From assembly GCF_002128425.1 (NCBI RefSeq), contig NZ_NESS01000015.1:1-64000 (forward strand): a stretch of DNA of 64,000 nt, written 5' to 3'. This document shows positions 25,520 to 33,911 of the stretch, one piece after another. Both the position numbers and the translations under genes were made by a program. This DNA comes from Gottfriedia acidiceleris. Its GTDB lineage: Bacteria; Bacillota; Bacilli; Bacillales; Bacillaceae_G. Under the pieces are notes generated by a model. It did not search any database. It was not told the DNA's origin and saw only the letters and a program-made list of their open reading frames with translations. The stretch's first letter is position 1; each line of letters starts with the position of its first letter.

Positions 25520-26497
25520 ATGAACGGATTAAAGGGTATACACCACGTAACAGCAATAACTAGTAGTGCAGAAAAGAATTATGAATTTTTCACTTACGTT
25601 TTAGGAATGCGTTTAGTAAAGAAAACGGTCAATCAAGATGATATTCAAACGTACCATTTATTTTTTGCGGATGATAAGGGAAACGCTGGAACGGACATGA
25701 CATTTTTCGATTTCCCTGGTATTCAAAAAGGAGCACATGGAACAAATGAAATTTCAAAAACATCCTTCCGAGTACCAACTGATACTGCATTAGATTATTG
25801 GGTGAAGCGATTCGATCGTTTAAATGTAAAGCATACAGGAATCAAAACACAGTTTGGTAAGAAAACATTATCTTTTGTTGATTTCGACGACCAGCAATAT
25901 CAATTAATTTCAGATGAACATAATAAAGGAATTGCTTCAGGTACACCATGGCAAAAAGGACCCGTTCCTTTAGAATATGCAATTACAGGACTAGGACCAA
26001 TTTTTATTCGTGTAGCTAATTTCGCATTCTTTAAAGAAGTAGTTGAAAAAGTACTTTTATTTAAAGAGATTGATAAAGAAGGTTCATTCCATTTATTCGA
26101 AGTTGGTGAAGGTGGAAACGGGGCACAAATTATCGCTGAACATAACGAAATACTACCACAAGCTTACCAAGGCTTCGGTACTGTTCACCATGTAGCATTC
26201 CGTGTAGAAGATACATCTGTATTAAAAGAATGGATTAAACGTCTGGATTCATTTAGATTACCAAACTCTGGCTATGTAGATCGACATTTCTTTGAATCTT
26301 TATACGCTAGAGTTGCTCCACAAATTTTATTCGAATTTGCTACAGACGGCCCAGGATTTATGGGAGACGAACCTTATGAAACACTTGGTGAAAAACTATC
26401 TTTACCTCCTTTCTTAGAACCAAAACGTGATGAAATTGAACGAATGGTTCGTCAGATTGATACTGTTAGAAGTACGAAGGAATTTATAAAAGAATAG
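25520..26497 (+). CDS. Ring-cleaving dioxygenase, VOC superfamily (MhqA/MhqO/MhqE type)
   Basis: The 325-residue protein is made of two VOC (glyoxalase-fold) halves. Candidate metal ligands are His8/His9 in GIHHVTAITSS, the VHHVAFRVED pair in the second half, and Glu in ILFEFATDGPGF. B. subtilis has several such hydroquinone-specific dioxygenases (MhqA, MhqE, MhqO), all controlled by MhqR; the MhqR-type operator directly upstream supports the same role here, in defence against quinones and catechols. The ribosome site is GGAGGAATTACA. No mhqR gene lies next to it. Confidence 0.88.
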   Translation: MNGLKGIHHVTAITSSAEKNYEFFTYVLGMRLVKKTVNQDDIQTYHLFFADDKGNAGTDMTFFDFPGIQKGAHGTNEISKTSFRVPTDTALDYWVKRFDRLNVKHTGIKTQFGKKTLSFVDFDDQQYQLISDEHNKGIASGTPWQKGPVPLEYAITGLGPIFIRVANFAFFKEVVEKVLLFKEIDKEGSFHLFEVGEGGNGAQIIAEHNEILPQAYQGFGTVHHVAFRVEDTSVLKEWIKRLDSFRLPNSGYVDRHFFESLYARVAPQILFEFATDGPGFMGDEPYETLGEKLSLPPFLEPKRDEIERMVRQIDTVRSTKEFIKE

Positions 26498-26510
26498 AAC
26501 TTAAATTAAA

Positions 26511-26545
26511 AACAACACTCACAGCGAAAGTGAGTGTTGTTTTGT
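26511..26545 (+). terminator. Terminator of the dioxygenase gene
   Basis: AACAACACTCAC (26511-26522) pairs with GTGAGTGTTGTT (26530-26541 region), then TTTG. Confidence 0.85.
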
Positions 26546-26767
26546 TATTTCTGATTATAAATCAAGAATTTGTTAACCCTTTCTATTATTTCAACTGGAA
26601 GCTCTAATACAGAAACTGGTGCAACATATCTCCAAAAATTAAAACTCATAATTAAAATGTTAAAAATTCCCAAAAAATTTCATGCATATTACGATTTGTT
26701 ATTCTAATGAAATATTTCACTGAATAAAAATCTTATGAACTAAAATAATTTTTTTAGGAGAGGGAAC

Positions 26768-28249
26768 ATGAATAGTACATCTGGTAGGCGTCTATCGAAG
26801 GATGAAATGGTTACTTTAATACAAAATGGACTAGAGAAGACAAATAATCCGAAAAAGATTGTTATAGTAGGAGCGGGAATTTCAGGATTAGTAGCGGGCT
26901 CTTTATTAAAGGAAGCAGGACATGAAGTGACGATTTTAGAAGCAAATGGTCGAGTAGGTGGACGAATTTTTACGAAAAGAGCACCTTTTATTAATGATCA
27001 ATACTTGGAATTGGGCGCAATGCGTATTGCTTCGGATCATAAGCTTGTACTTGAATATATTCGTAAATTTAATTTAAAGATAAACGAATTTATAAATGGG
27101 AAGTCAGAGGATATTATCTATGTTAACGGGATAAAGACAACACAAAAGCAATATGAACAAAATCCAGATATTTTAGGTTATCCCGTAGCGGATAATGAAA
27201 AAGGGGTAAATGTTGATCAGTTAATTGAGATATCGTTAAAATCTGCAATGGATTTTATTCATCAAAATCCTGATGAAAACTGGAAAAACATTATTGAAAA
27301 TTATGATCATCATTCGATGGAGTCATTTTTAAGATATAACCCAATTGGAACTCCTTTATCACCTGGTGCTGTTGAAAAAGTAAAAGTACTTCAAGGGATG
27401 GAAGGATTTCCTGAGCTTGCCTTTACTGCTATTTTAAGAGAGTTCATTGTATTATTTTCAAAGGAAATTAAGTTTTACGAGATTACTGGTGGAAATGATC
27501 AACTACCTAAAAAGTTTTTAACACAATTAAAGGATAATCTATTCTTTGGTCAAAAAATGAATAAAATAGTGCAAGAGAATAATCAAGTAACAATTCACTC
27601 AGATCATTATACAAGCCATCTGCCTTATCAAACTACCGCTGACTATGCCATTATTACTATCCCCTTTTCGTTATTAAACTTTATTGAAGTGGTTCCAAGA
27701 AATTCATTTTCTTATGATAAATGGAAAGCTATACGTGAATTACACTATGTTCCGTCTACTAAAATAGGACTTCAGTTTAAAACTAGATTTTGGGAGAAAG
27801 ATGGGACATTAGGTGGGAAATTAACCACAGATTTACCAATCCGATTTGCATATTACCCAAGTAATCATAATGGTAAAAATGGATCGGGAATCGTTTTAGC
27901 TAGTTATACTTGGGAAGATGATGCATTGATTTGGGATAGTATGTCTGAAAATGATCGGATAATGAATGCTTTAAGTAATTTGGCCACTATCTATGGTAAC
28001 CAAGTTTATACAGAATTTATTACAGGTTACACTCATAGTTGGGCTCTTTATCCATACTCTGGGGGAGCGTTTTCTATGTTCAAGCCAGAACAAAATAGAG
28101 AGCTCACACCGTTTATTTCCACTCCTGAAGGGAGAGTTCATTTTGCCGGTGAACATACGTCTTCTGCACCCGCATGGATTGAAGGCGCAGTTGAATCAGG
28201 CATTCGATCGGCATTTGAAGTAAATAGACGAACTTTCGTTGAACGATAA
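26768..28249 (+). CDS. Flavin monoamine / L-amino-acid oxidase family protein
   Basis: The 493-residue protein has the dinucleotide-binding motif [16 protein letters not shown] near residue 33, the [10 protein letters not shown] segment that follows it in amine oxidases, and a C-terminal FAD motif [20 protein letters not shown]. There is no signal peptide, so it is cytoplasmic. It resembles B. subtilis YobN and snake-venom-type L-amino-acid oxidases in layout. It sits alone, 73 bp ahead of cotJA, and could be read into the cotJ operon since I see no terminator between them. The substrate is unknown. Confidence 0.85.
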   Translation: MNSTSGRRLSKDEMVTLIQNGLEKTNNPKKIVIVGAGISGLVAGSLLKEAGHEVTILEANGRVGGRIFTKRAPFINDQYLELGAMRIASDHKLVLEYIRKFNLKINEFINGKSEDIIYVNGIKTTQKQYEQNPDILGYPVADNEKGVNVDQLIEISLKSAMDFIHQNPDENWKNIIENYDHHSMESFLRYNPIGTPLSPGAVEKVKVLQGMEGFPELAFTAILREFIVLFSKEIKFYEITGGNDQLPKKFLTQLKDNLFFGQKMNKIVQENNQVTIHSDHYTSHLPYQTTADYAIITIPFSLLNFIEVVPRNSFSYDKWKAIRELHYVPSTKIGLQFKTRFWEKDGTLGGKLTTDLPIRFAYYPSNHNGKNGSGIVLASYTWEDDALIWDSMSENDRIMNALSNLATIYGNQVYTEFITGYTHSWALYPYSGGAFSMFKPEQNRELTPFISTPEGRVHFAGEHTSSAPAWIEGAVESGIRSAFEVNRRTFVER

Positions 28250-28322
28250 AATTCATTTTTTATATTTCTTTCGAATATAGTGGAAATAGTGGATGTCTTT
28301 TTTATTTGAGGGAGTGATCAGT

Positions 28323-28565
28323 TTGAACGAAAATAATCAAGGACTTCAATTTACCCCTGTTAAATCATGGAATGTTTTTCATGGTCCGAATGACCCGTGT
28401 CCACCAATTGGTACAAAATATTACTCAACACCTCCACATTTATATTTAGGATTTCAGCCACCAGGACTAGAGCAATTTTCGTACAAAGAGGCATTAAAAA
28501 AAGGTACTTTATGGAAAGTGTTTTATGACTTTTACGACAATCCATATAAGGCTAGGAGGGATTAA
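28323..28565 (+). CDS. cotJA: Spore coat-associated protein CotJA
   Basis: This 80-residue Pro/Tyr-rich protein is the first of the cotJ operon, whose products enter the inner spore coat after synthesis in the mother cell. The start is the TTG at 28323, nine bases after GAGGGAG; an in-frame ATG ten codons earlier lacks a ribosome site. PNDPCPPIGTKYYSTPP is characteristic. In B. subtilis the operon is transcribed by sigma-E; I could not place a convincing sigma-E promoter here. Confidence 0.9.
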   Translation: MNENNQGLQFTPVKSWNVFHGPNDPCPPIGTKYYSTPPHLYLGFQPPGLEQFSYKEALKKGTLWKVFYDFYDNPYKARRD

Positions 28566-28567
28566 TA

Positions 28568-28831
28568 ATGACTGAGCAATTTCCTCCAGAGTATTACCAG
28601 TATTTAGAGGAACTGCAAGCTGTTGATTTCGTACTTGTAGAACTAACTTTATATTTAGATACTCATCCAGATGATCAAAATACAATTAACCAATTTAATC
28701 AATATGTTCAATACAAAAAACAAATTGAAGCTAATTTCGAGTCAAAATATGGACCATTATATCAATTTGGTGGCAGTTATTCAGATCAAAACTGGAACTG
28801 GCATAAAGGCCCGTGGCCATGGCAGGTATAG
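28568..28831 (+). CDS. cotJB: Spore coat protein CotJB
   Basis: The 87-residue acidic and aromatic-rich protein is the second cotJ product, with EELQAVDFVLVELTLYLDTH and the C-terminal YSDQNWNWHKGPWPWQ tail typical of CotJB. The start is 2 bp after cotJA and is preceded by AGGAGGG inside that gene's end. Confidence 0.92.
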   Translation: MTEQFPPEYYQYLEELQAVDFVLVELTLYLDTHPDDQNTINQFNQYVQYKKQIEANFESKYGPLYQFGGSYSDQNWNWHKGPWPWQV

Positions 28832-28846
28832 AAGGAGGGAATATTC

Positions 28847-29416
28847 ATGTGGATTTATCAAAAAAAATTACAATATCCAGTTAAAGTAAGTACCTGCAAC
28901 CCAATGCTTGCTAAATTTTTAGTTGAACAATATGGGGGAGCAGATGGTGAGTTAGCAGCTGCTTTAAGATACTTAAATCAGCGTTATTCAATTCCAGATA
29001 AAGTTATAGGACTATTAACAGATATCGGAACAGAGGAATTTGCTCATTTAGAAATGATTGCGACGATGATCTATAAGCTAACAAAAGACGCAACTCCAGA
29101 CCAAATGAAAGCTGCCGGACTAGATACACACTATGCATCTCATGATAGTGCACTGTTCTACCATAATTCAGACGGCGTACCGTTCACTACTGCATATATC
29201 CAAGCAAAAGGAGATCCAATTGCGGATTTATATGAAGATATTGCAGCTGAAGAAAAGGCAAGGGCAACGTATCAATGGATCATTGACCTTTCTGATGATC
29301 CGGATTTAAATGATAGTTTGAGATTTTTAAGAGAACGTGAGATTGTTCATTCACAGAGATTTAGAGAAGCTGTAGAAATTTTGAAAGATGATCGACAACA
29401 GAGGAAGATTTTTTAA
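28847..29416 (+). CDS. cotJC: Spore coat protein CotJC, manganese-catalase family
   Basis: The 189-residue protein is a ferritin-like four-helix protein related to Mn catalase; metal-ligand candidates are EEFAHLEM near residue 66 and EEKARATYQWI near residue 138, followed by REREIVHSQRF. It starts with ATG behind AGAAGGAGGG. Its last 218 bp are repeated almost exactly at 30048-30265. It is followed by a good terminator. Confidence 0.93.
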   Translation: MWIYQKKLQYPVKVSTCNPMLAKFLVEQYGGADGELAAALRYLNQRYSIPDKVIGLLTDIGTEEFAHLEMIATMIYKLTKDATPDQMKAAGLDTHYASHDSALFYHNSDGVPFTTAYIQAKGDPIADLYEDIAAEEKARATYQWIIDLSDDPDLNDSLRFLREREIVHSQRFREAVEILKDDRQQRKIF

Positions 29417-29444
29417 ATTGGTTCTTCCTGAATAATAGTTTTTC

Positions 29445-29484
29445 AAACCTGTTCCTTGTATTTTATCGGGAACAGGTTTTTATT
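29445..29484 (+). terminator. Terminator of cotJABC
   Basis: AAACCTGTTCC (29445-29455) pairs with GGAACAGGTTT (29469-29479), then T residues. Confidence 0.88.
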
Positions 29485-29581
29485 TTAGTAAATTTTTTTT
29501 CTTCACTTCTAACATGAAGCATATAATAAATCAATTAACATTTACTAAAATATAGTTAAATTTTCATTAAATTACTAAAAT

Positions 29582-29626
29582 ATAAAAATGTGGTAAAATT
29601 TTACTGGAGATAAAAATGTGGTAAAA
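29582..29626 (+). repeat. 17-bp direct repeat, 28-bp period
   Basis: ATAAAAATGTGGTAAAA occurs at 29582-29598 and again at 29610-29626. Both lie in the 430-bp interval between cotJC and the small membrane gene, which otherwise shows no gene. A regulator-binding tandem or a small duplication are both possible. Confidence 0.55.
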
Positions 29627-29845
29627 AATGTAAAAGTATATTCTGTGGACGAAGAGTTAATATGAATAATAAAATATCACGCTGAAAGTACTAGATTAGA
29701 TAGTATAATACAGGTTCATATTTTGATTAATCAATAAACACAGAGTATGCAAATGTTTATTCTCAAGAATAGTTAGTGCTTATTTTTATTTGAAAAATCA
29801 AGAGGAAGTTATGGGGAAAATATTCATCAGCAGGAGGTAATTTAA

Positions 29846-30034
29846 TTGAAAGTTTTTATTACACTACTTGAAATAATATTTGTAGTTTGCGTAGCATGTG
29901 TTTTTGTAAGTAATTTTGGAGTGGAACGGTTAAAAGAAATAAAGATATATCTATATATATTAGGTGGATTAAGTTTTGTACTTAGTTATTTTCTGAAAAA
30001 ACAATTAAAAATTAACACCAAAAGTACTCTATAG
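29846..30034 (+). CDS. Small two-segment membrane protein, unknown
   Basis: The 62-residue protein starts with TTG behind AGGAGG. It has two hydrophobic stretches (about residues 3-22 and 34-48) joined by a charged loop (VERLKEIK) and a basic tail. I do not recognise the family. It lies between intact cotJC and the partial cotJC copy, so it may have arrived with, or been captured by, that rearrangement. Confidence 0.55.
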   Translation: MKVFITLLEIIFVVCVACVFVSNFGVERLKEIKIYLYILGGLSFVLSYFLKKQLKINTKSTL

Positions 30035-30047
30035 CTGAGCTACCTTT

Positions 30048-30265
30048 TCCAAGCAAAGGGAGACACGATTGCAGATTTATATGAAGATATTGCAGCTGAA
30101 GAAAAGGCAAGGGCAACGTATCAATGGATCATTGACCTTTCTGATGATCCGGATTTGAATGATAGTTTGAGATTTTTAAGAGAACGTGAGATTGTTCATT
30201 CACAGAGATTTAGAGAAGCTGTAGAAATTTTGAAAGATGATCGACAACAGCGGAAGATATTTTAA
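30048..30265 (+). pseudogene. Duplicated 3' end of cotJC
   Basis: These 218 bp match 29199-29416, the end of cotJC, with only about eight base differences and no gaps. They encode the same last 71 or so residues (from QAKGD to RQQRKIF, stop) with one clear change, Asp-Pro to Asp-Thr, near the start. The match continues a few bases past the stop (AAATTGGTT). There is no start codon or ribosome site for this piece. Most differences cluster at its left edge. Confidence 0.9.
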
Positions 30266-30282
30266 ATTGGTTTATAGTAAAT

Positions 30283-30323
30283 AAAAAAAACGAGGGTGCC
30301 AAGACTTTGGGCACCCTCATTTT
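30283..30323. terminator. Bidirectional terminator between the cotJC copy and ycnI
   Basis: GAGGGTGCC (30292-30300) pairs with GGCACCCTC (30310-30318). A residues on the left serve as the T run for the minus-strand ycnJI transcript. Confidence 0.88.
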
Positions 30324-30348
30324 ATGATTTTATCTATATAAATTAATC

Positions 30349-30981
30349 TTATTTCTTCTTAAGAATCGCAATCAGTAAAGCGATCACCGAAAGGATAGCT
30401 GCCCCAATCGACATAACTAAAGAAGTATTACTTGAATTTGATTTCTCATTATCTTCCTTAACAGTTGTATCATTTGTTGTTTTAGCAGGCGCTTCTTTTA
30501 CCGTTGTGTCTTTTACGATACTCGTAATCGAGTGCGGTGCATCTGATTTTTCGTCACCAGTCCATTCTACAATACTACCATCTTTATAATATTGGTAAGC
30601 ATCCCAAGCACCATTTACTTCAGATTCTGGATTTTTTGCCATAAATACGAACTGTTGGAATTGTCCTGGTAAAATCCCGCCATTTTGTGCACTCCAAGTT
30701 ACGGATGTAACGACTCCGTTCGCGTCTTTTGTTTCTGTAAAATTCCATCCTGGAACGGCTTGATATGAAACAAATTCAAATTTTGAAGGAATTTTAAGTG
30801 TAACTTTTGTTGTAGGTACTTCTTTTTCAGTTGGTACTTTCATCGTATATGTTTCCCAAGCACCAGGAGTTGAAGTTTTAGGAATTACGACAACATGTGC
30901 ACTTGCAATTCCAGTAAAGAACATTGTCATAGCGAAAGCTGAAGCAATAATTTTAGTTGTTTTTGAAATGAATTTTTTCAT
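30349..30981 (-). CDS. ycnI: YcnI-type copper-binding protein (DUF1775), membrane-anchored
   Basis: The 210-residue protein has a signal peptide predicted to be cut after ASA (residue 28), leaving His29 as the new N-terminus (HVVVIPKTSTPGAWETY). YcnI of B. subtilis binds Cu(II) through such an N-terminal His. The DUF1775 domain runs to about residue 150, then a Thr/Lys linker and a C-terminal membrane helix with KKK. I start it at the ATG at 30981 (AAAGGAG upstream) rather than the longer frame at 31014. It follows ycnJ with 29 bp between and is the last gene of that unit. Confidence 0.92.
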   Translation of the reverse strand: MKKFISKTTKIIASAFAMTMFFTGIASAHVVVIPKTSTPGAWETYTMKVPTEKEVPTTKVTLKIPSKFEFVSYQAVPGWNFTETKDANGVVTSVTWSAQNGGILPGQFQQFVFMAKNPESEVNGAWDAYQYYKDGSIVEWTGDEKSDAPHSITSIVKDTTVKEAPAKTTNDTTVKEDNEKSNSSNTSLVMSIGAAILSVIALLIAILKKK

Positions 30982-31010
30982 TTTTGTTAGTCTCCTTTGA
31001 ATGTAATAAA

Positions 31011-32651
31011 TCATTTACTACCCACTATATAGTTAAATTCTACATCTACCGAATCAAGAGAATTAGTTAAAATATGGACTTTCACCTTCCAATGACCTGC
31101 CATATTTGTATAAAACCCTTGCGTTTCATAAACACCTGATGAAGCTTTTTTTGCTTGTGTTGTATTACTACCCATGCTCATGTCAGTGTTAGTAAAGGTA
31201 AGTGTAACTTGTTGAATAGAATCTACATTATGATGATTTTTGTCTGTTATCTTTATTTTAAAAGTGTTTTTACCGACTATATTCGGAGTAGTGTTTAGTG
31301 AAATTGAATATCCTTTATTTTGCTTTATGTCACTATATGGACCAGGAGATTCCATTGCAGTAGGCAGATTAGTAAGTATGGATGATAGTGCAAGAACGAT
31401 TATTCCGATACTTAGTTCAAACCAAACTGATTTACCTAATCTATTTTTACTTCGTTTCCCCTTGATCAAATGAATTAGCCCTAATACGAGCATGACAAGA
31501 AATAAAATAATTTTTCCGCATAAAACCTTACCATAGGTTGTGTGTAATAGTGAGTAATAGTTAGGAATATACTTTAAGCTTGCATAAATACCAGTTGCTA
31601 AAAGTAGTGCGACTGATATCGTTGCTGAAATTGAATATCGTTGTACGGTTTTCCAGTAATTTTCAGTATTCCCTTCTTCCTTTTTGATTTTAGGAAGTAA
31701 ATAACTTATTCCTATTAATCCTCCTAGCCAAATGGAAACAGCAAGTAAATGAATGAAATCAAATAGAATTGGTAATCGATCATTTTGCATTGAAGCATGA
31801 CCAATAAATGCTTTTGCAAGTAGTAAGAAAATGCCAATGAAAAAAGCACTTAGCCACCAATAGAATGAATTTTTTTGCTCTTTTCTATAAGCCATATACA
31901 ATGAATTAGCCAGAACGATTAGTAATAGAAGTTGGATCACCCAAACGCTTCCAAACTTTGTATTGTTTATTGTTTCCATTAGTAAGTTCTTGTGAAAAAC
32001 AGATGGCCATGTTCCATTTGTATAATTCTTCGTTTCAACAAAAAGGCTAATTAAAACACTAAATAATATCCCAAAATAGAAGAATAGCAATAAACCTTTT
32101 GTGTTTTTAAAAGCAACAGTTCGATTGTTCTTATCGATTTTGTAAACAAATAAACTGAAAAATAATAGTCCAACAAATAAAAGTAAACTAATATATTCGA
32201 TCCAATAAGTTCCCATTACGTTTGCATTTGATAACGATTGAGTAGGTTTACTCGAAATAGTAGATTTACTGTCAACTTTGCCTACACTAAACGGAATTAC
32301 ACCATTTACTGAATGGCCATCACTGGAAATCACTTTCCAAACAATATGATAATTTCCATCTGGCAAATTAGGTTTTAAGCTTCCTTCTAAAATTGAATGA
32401 TTTTCCTTATTTATATTGCCATTTCGCAAATCAACACGATTACCTAATTCATCTAAAACCTGTAAAGAATGAAATGCAGATTGTACTGATTCATCAAATT
32501 GTATTTGAATACGTTGAGGAGAATTTTTAAAAACTTGATTCTCGGCAGGTGTAGATTTGATGATATAAGCATGTGCTGAAGCTAAGGACGGAAAAAAAGC
32601 GGCAGCAATCAATAATATTAAGAAAGAAAACCCCATAATTCGGATTTTCAT
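31011..32651 (-). CDS. ycnJ: Copper uptake/resistance protein YcnJ (CopC-CopD fusion)
   Basis: The 546-residue protein has a signal peptide cut after ASA (residue 26), exposing His27 (HAYIIKSTPAENQVF), then a CopC domain (about 27-125, with HSLQVLDELG and SSDGHSVNG), eight or so membrane segments of the CopD domain (about 150-430) and an extracytoplasmic C-terminal YtkA-like domain with a DMSMGS motif. B. subtilis YcnJ is a copper importer of the same length, next to ycnI. The repressor gene ycnK is not present next to it here. Confidence 0.92.
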   Translation of the reverse strand: MKIRIMGFSFLILLIAAAFFPSLASAHAYIIKSTPAENQVFKNSPQRIQIQFDESVQSAFHSLQVLDELGNRVDLRNGNINKENHSILEGSLKPNLPDGNYHIVWKVISSDGHSVNGVIPFSVGKVDSKSTISSKPTQSLSNANVMGTYWIEYISLLLFVGLLFFSLFVYKIDKNNRTVAFKNTKGLLLFFYFGILFSVLISLFVETKNYTNGTWPSVFHKNLLMETINNTKFGSVWVIQLLLLIVLANSLYMAYRKEQKNSFYWWLSAFFIGIFLLLAKAFIGHASMQNDRLPILFDFIHLLAVSIWLGGLIGISYLLPKIKKEEGNTENYWKTVQRYSISATISVALLLATGIYASLKYIPNYYSLLHTTYGKVLCGKIILFLVMLVLGLIHLIKGKRSKNRLGKSVWFELSIGIIVLALSSILTNLPTAMESPGPYSDIKQNKGYSISLNTTPNIVGKNTFKIKITDKNHHNVDSIQQVTLTFTNTDMSMGSNTTQAKKASSGVYETQGFYTNMAGHWKVKVHILTNSLDSVDVEFNYIVGSK

Positions 32652-32825
32652 TTTTTTTGCGTCACCTCATATCTATTGGAGTATATTAAAAAATAATCCA
32701 ACTTTTAAATTCTAAATTAAAATTGTGATAGAAATGTGATAAACTAAAAAAATTATTAATCCACCTTAATTAGTTGTAATGATGGATTAGATAGTAAGAT
32801 TATTTAACGGTGCTTGTCTATTTAT

Positions 32826-32866
32826 ACAAAAAAAATCCACAAGTAAAATCAATTACTTATGGATTT
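32826..32866 (-). terminator. Hairpin with minus-strand T run
   Basis: AAATCCAcAAGTAA (about 32833-32846) pairs with TTACTTATGGATTT (32852-32865). Reading the minus strand, T residues follow, so it can end the transcript coming from the cupredoxin/HupE unit. The rest of 32652-32825 should contain the ycnJ promoter; I see no clear operator in it. Confidence 0.7.
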
Positions 32867-32897
32867 CAGTGTGTGGACAAAGTACTAAAAACTTGAT

Positions 32898-33029
32898 TTT
32901 CAGACTGATTGCAAGCGCTTGTCTTTCGAGGCGCGAAGCCTGGTGAGGAGCGGAGTTACCCTAGACGGTAATGAGCACCGCAGACAGGCGAAGCAACGAA
33001 GAAAGCGAGCGTTTGTCAACAGTCTGAAA
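32898..33029. repeat. 132-nt structured inverted-repeat element, G+C-richer than its surroundings
   Basis: The ends TTCAGACTG (32899-32907) and CAGTCTGAA (33020-33028) are perfect inverted repeats. Inside, CAAGCGCTTG pairs with CGAGCGTTTG (with G-U pairs), CTTTC with GAAAG, GCCTG with CAGGC, GCGG with CCGC, and TTACC with GGTAA around the loop CTAGAC. Between them are purine-rich GA internal loops. About 54% G+C compared with about one third around it. It starts right after the stop of the cupredoxin-like gene. It may be a structured RNA or a dispersed repeat; there is no second copy in this window. Confidence 0.75.
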
Positions 33030-33032
33030 TAT

Positions 33033-33884
33033 TTATTTAACAAGCAACTTACCAACAGATTTAGAGGGCTCTAAAGAGATTTCGTATTCTCCTTTTAATG
33101 GATTATTTAATAAGAGAATATTTTTTCCAGTTTTCAATGGCATGTTAATACCTAAGTCTGCGGACGCCAATCTTGAATTTTTTCCAGCATCTTGGTCAAC
33201 ATCAACAATAATTTTAGTCATAGTCTCAGGTTTAAAGATTGTATTTTTCGGACTAAATCCTGATGGTGTTACGTGAATTGTTGCGTATTGAAGATCATTT
33301 TGATCATCTTGTTTTGCAGCTTGCTTTTGTGGTTGCCCAATTACACCAACTTTTACTTTATTCAAATTAACGGTAAATATGATGACAAATATAAGTAGAA
33401 TAGAAGTTAATATTACAGTACTGTTTGATGATTCGTTATGAACTTTCGTATTCTTATTTTTTTGATTTGAATTTGAGACTAACTTTCGATCAACGAAAAA
33501 TAATAATAGATAAATAAAAATAATAAACAGGATATCCACAATAACAATCGTTTTACTTGAAAAGAATGTCATATAGCCGATGACAAACCCGATAAATGCC
33601 CCGAGTAGAGATGCTAAAGTTTCTGTAACGCCTTTATCAATTAGTTTCTTCGATAAAACAAAAATTAAAAAGACTAATAATAAGTTCAGAATGAAAGCCA
33701 ATAGTAAATTGTAATTTGTTGTTAACATGATTAAGAAACTAATTGTAGCTGAGGATACACCTAGTAATAAAGAGATCGTTGATTTTAAAGTACTAGGAAA
33801 TCTCTCTTTATTTCGATAAAAATGATTAAAACTATAACACGTAAGAAGGAGTACTAAAAATAGACTTCCATACTTTAATCCCAT
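33033..33884 (-). CDS. Membrane protein with C-terminal cupredoxin-like domain
   Basis: The 283-residue protein has about six hydrophobic segments (residues 1-130 and one at about 153-172), then an extracytoplasmic tail (about 195-283) that reads like the cupredoxin-like domain of EfeO-type proteins (TIHVTPSGFSPKNTIFKPET). The tail has one His and no Cys, so the classical blue-copper site is absent. It is the last gene of hupE-ycgR-ycgQ. I do not know a characterised protein with this fusion. A part in metal handling is inferred from neighbours. Confidence 0.7.
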   Translation of the reverse strand: MGLKYGSLFLVLLLTCYSFNHFYRNKERFPSTLKSTISLLLGVSSATISFLIMLTTNYNLLLAFILNLLLVFLIFVLSKKLIDKGVTETLASLLGAFIGFVIGYMTFFSSKTIVIVDILFIIFIYLLLFFVDRKLVSNSNQKNKNTKVHNESSNSTVILTSILLIFVIIFTVNLNKVKVGVIGQPQKQAAKQDDQNDLQYATIHVTPSGFSPKNTIFKPETMTKIIVDVDQDAGKNSRLASADLGINMPLKTGKNILLLNNPLKGEYEISLEPSKSVGKLLVK

Positions 33885-33911
33885 ATAAACACCTCTAAAC
33901 TAGTTTTAAAG

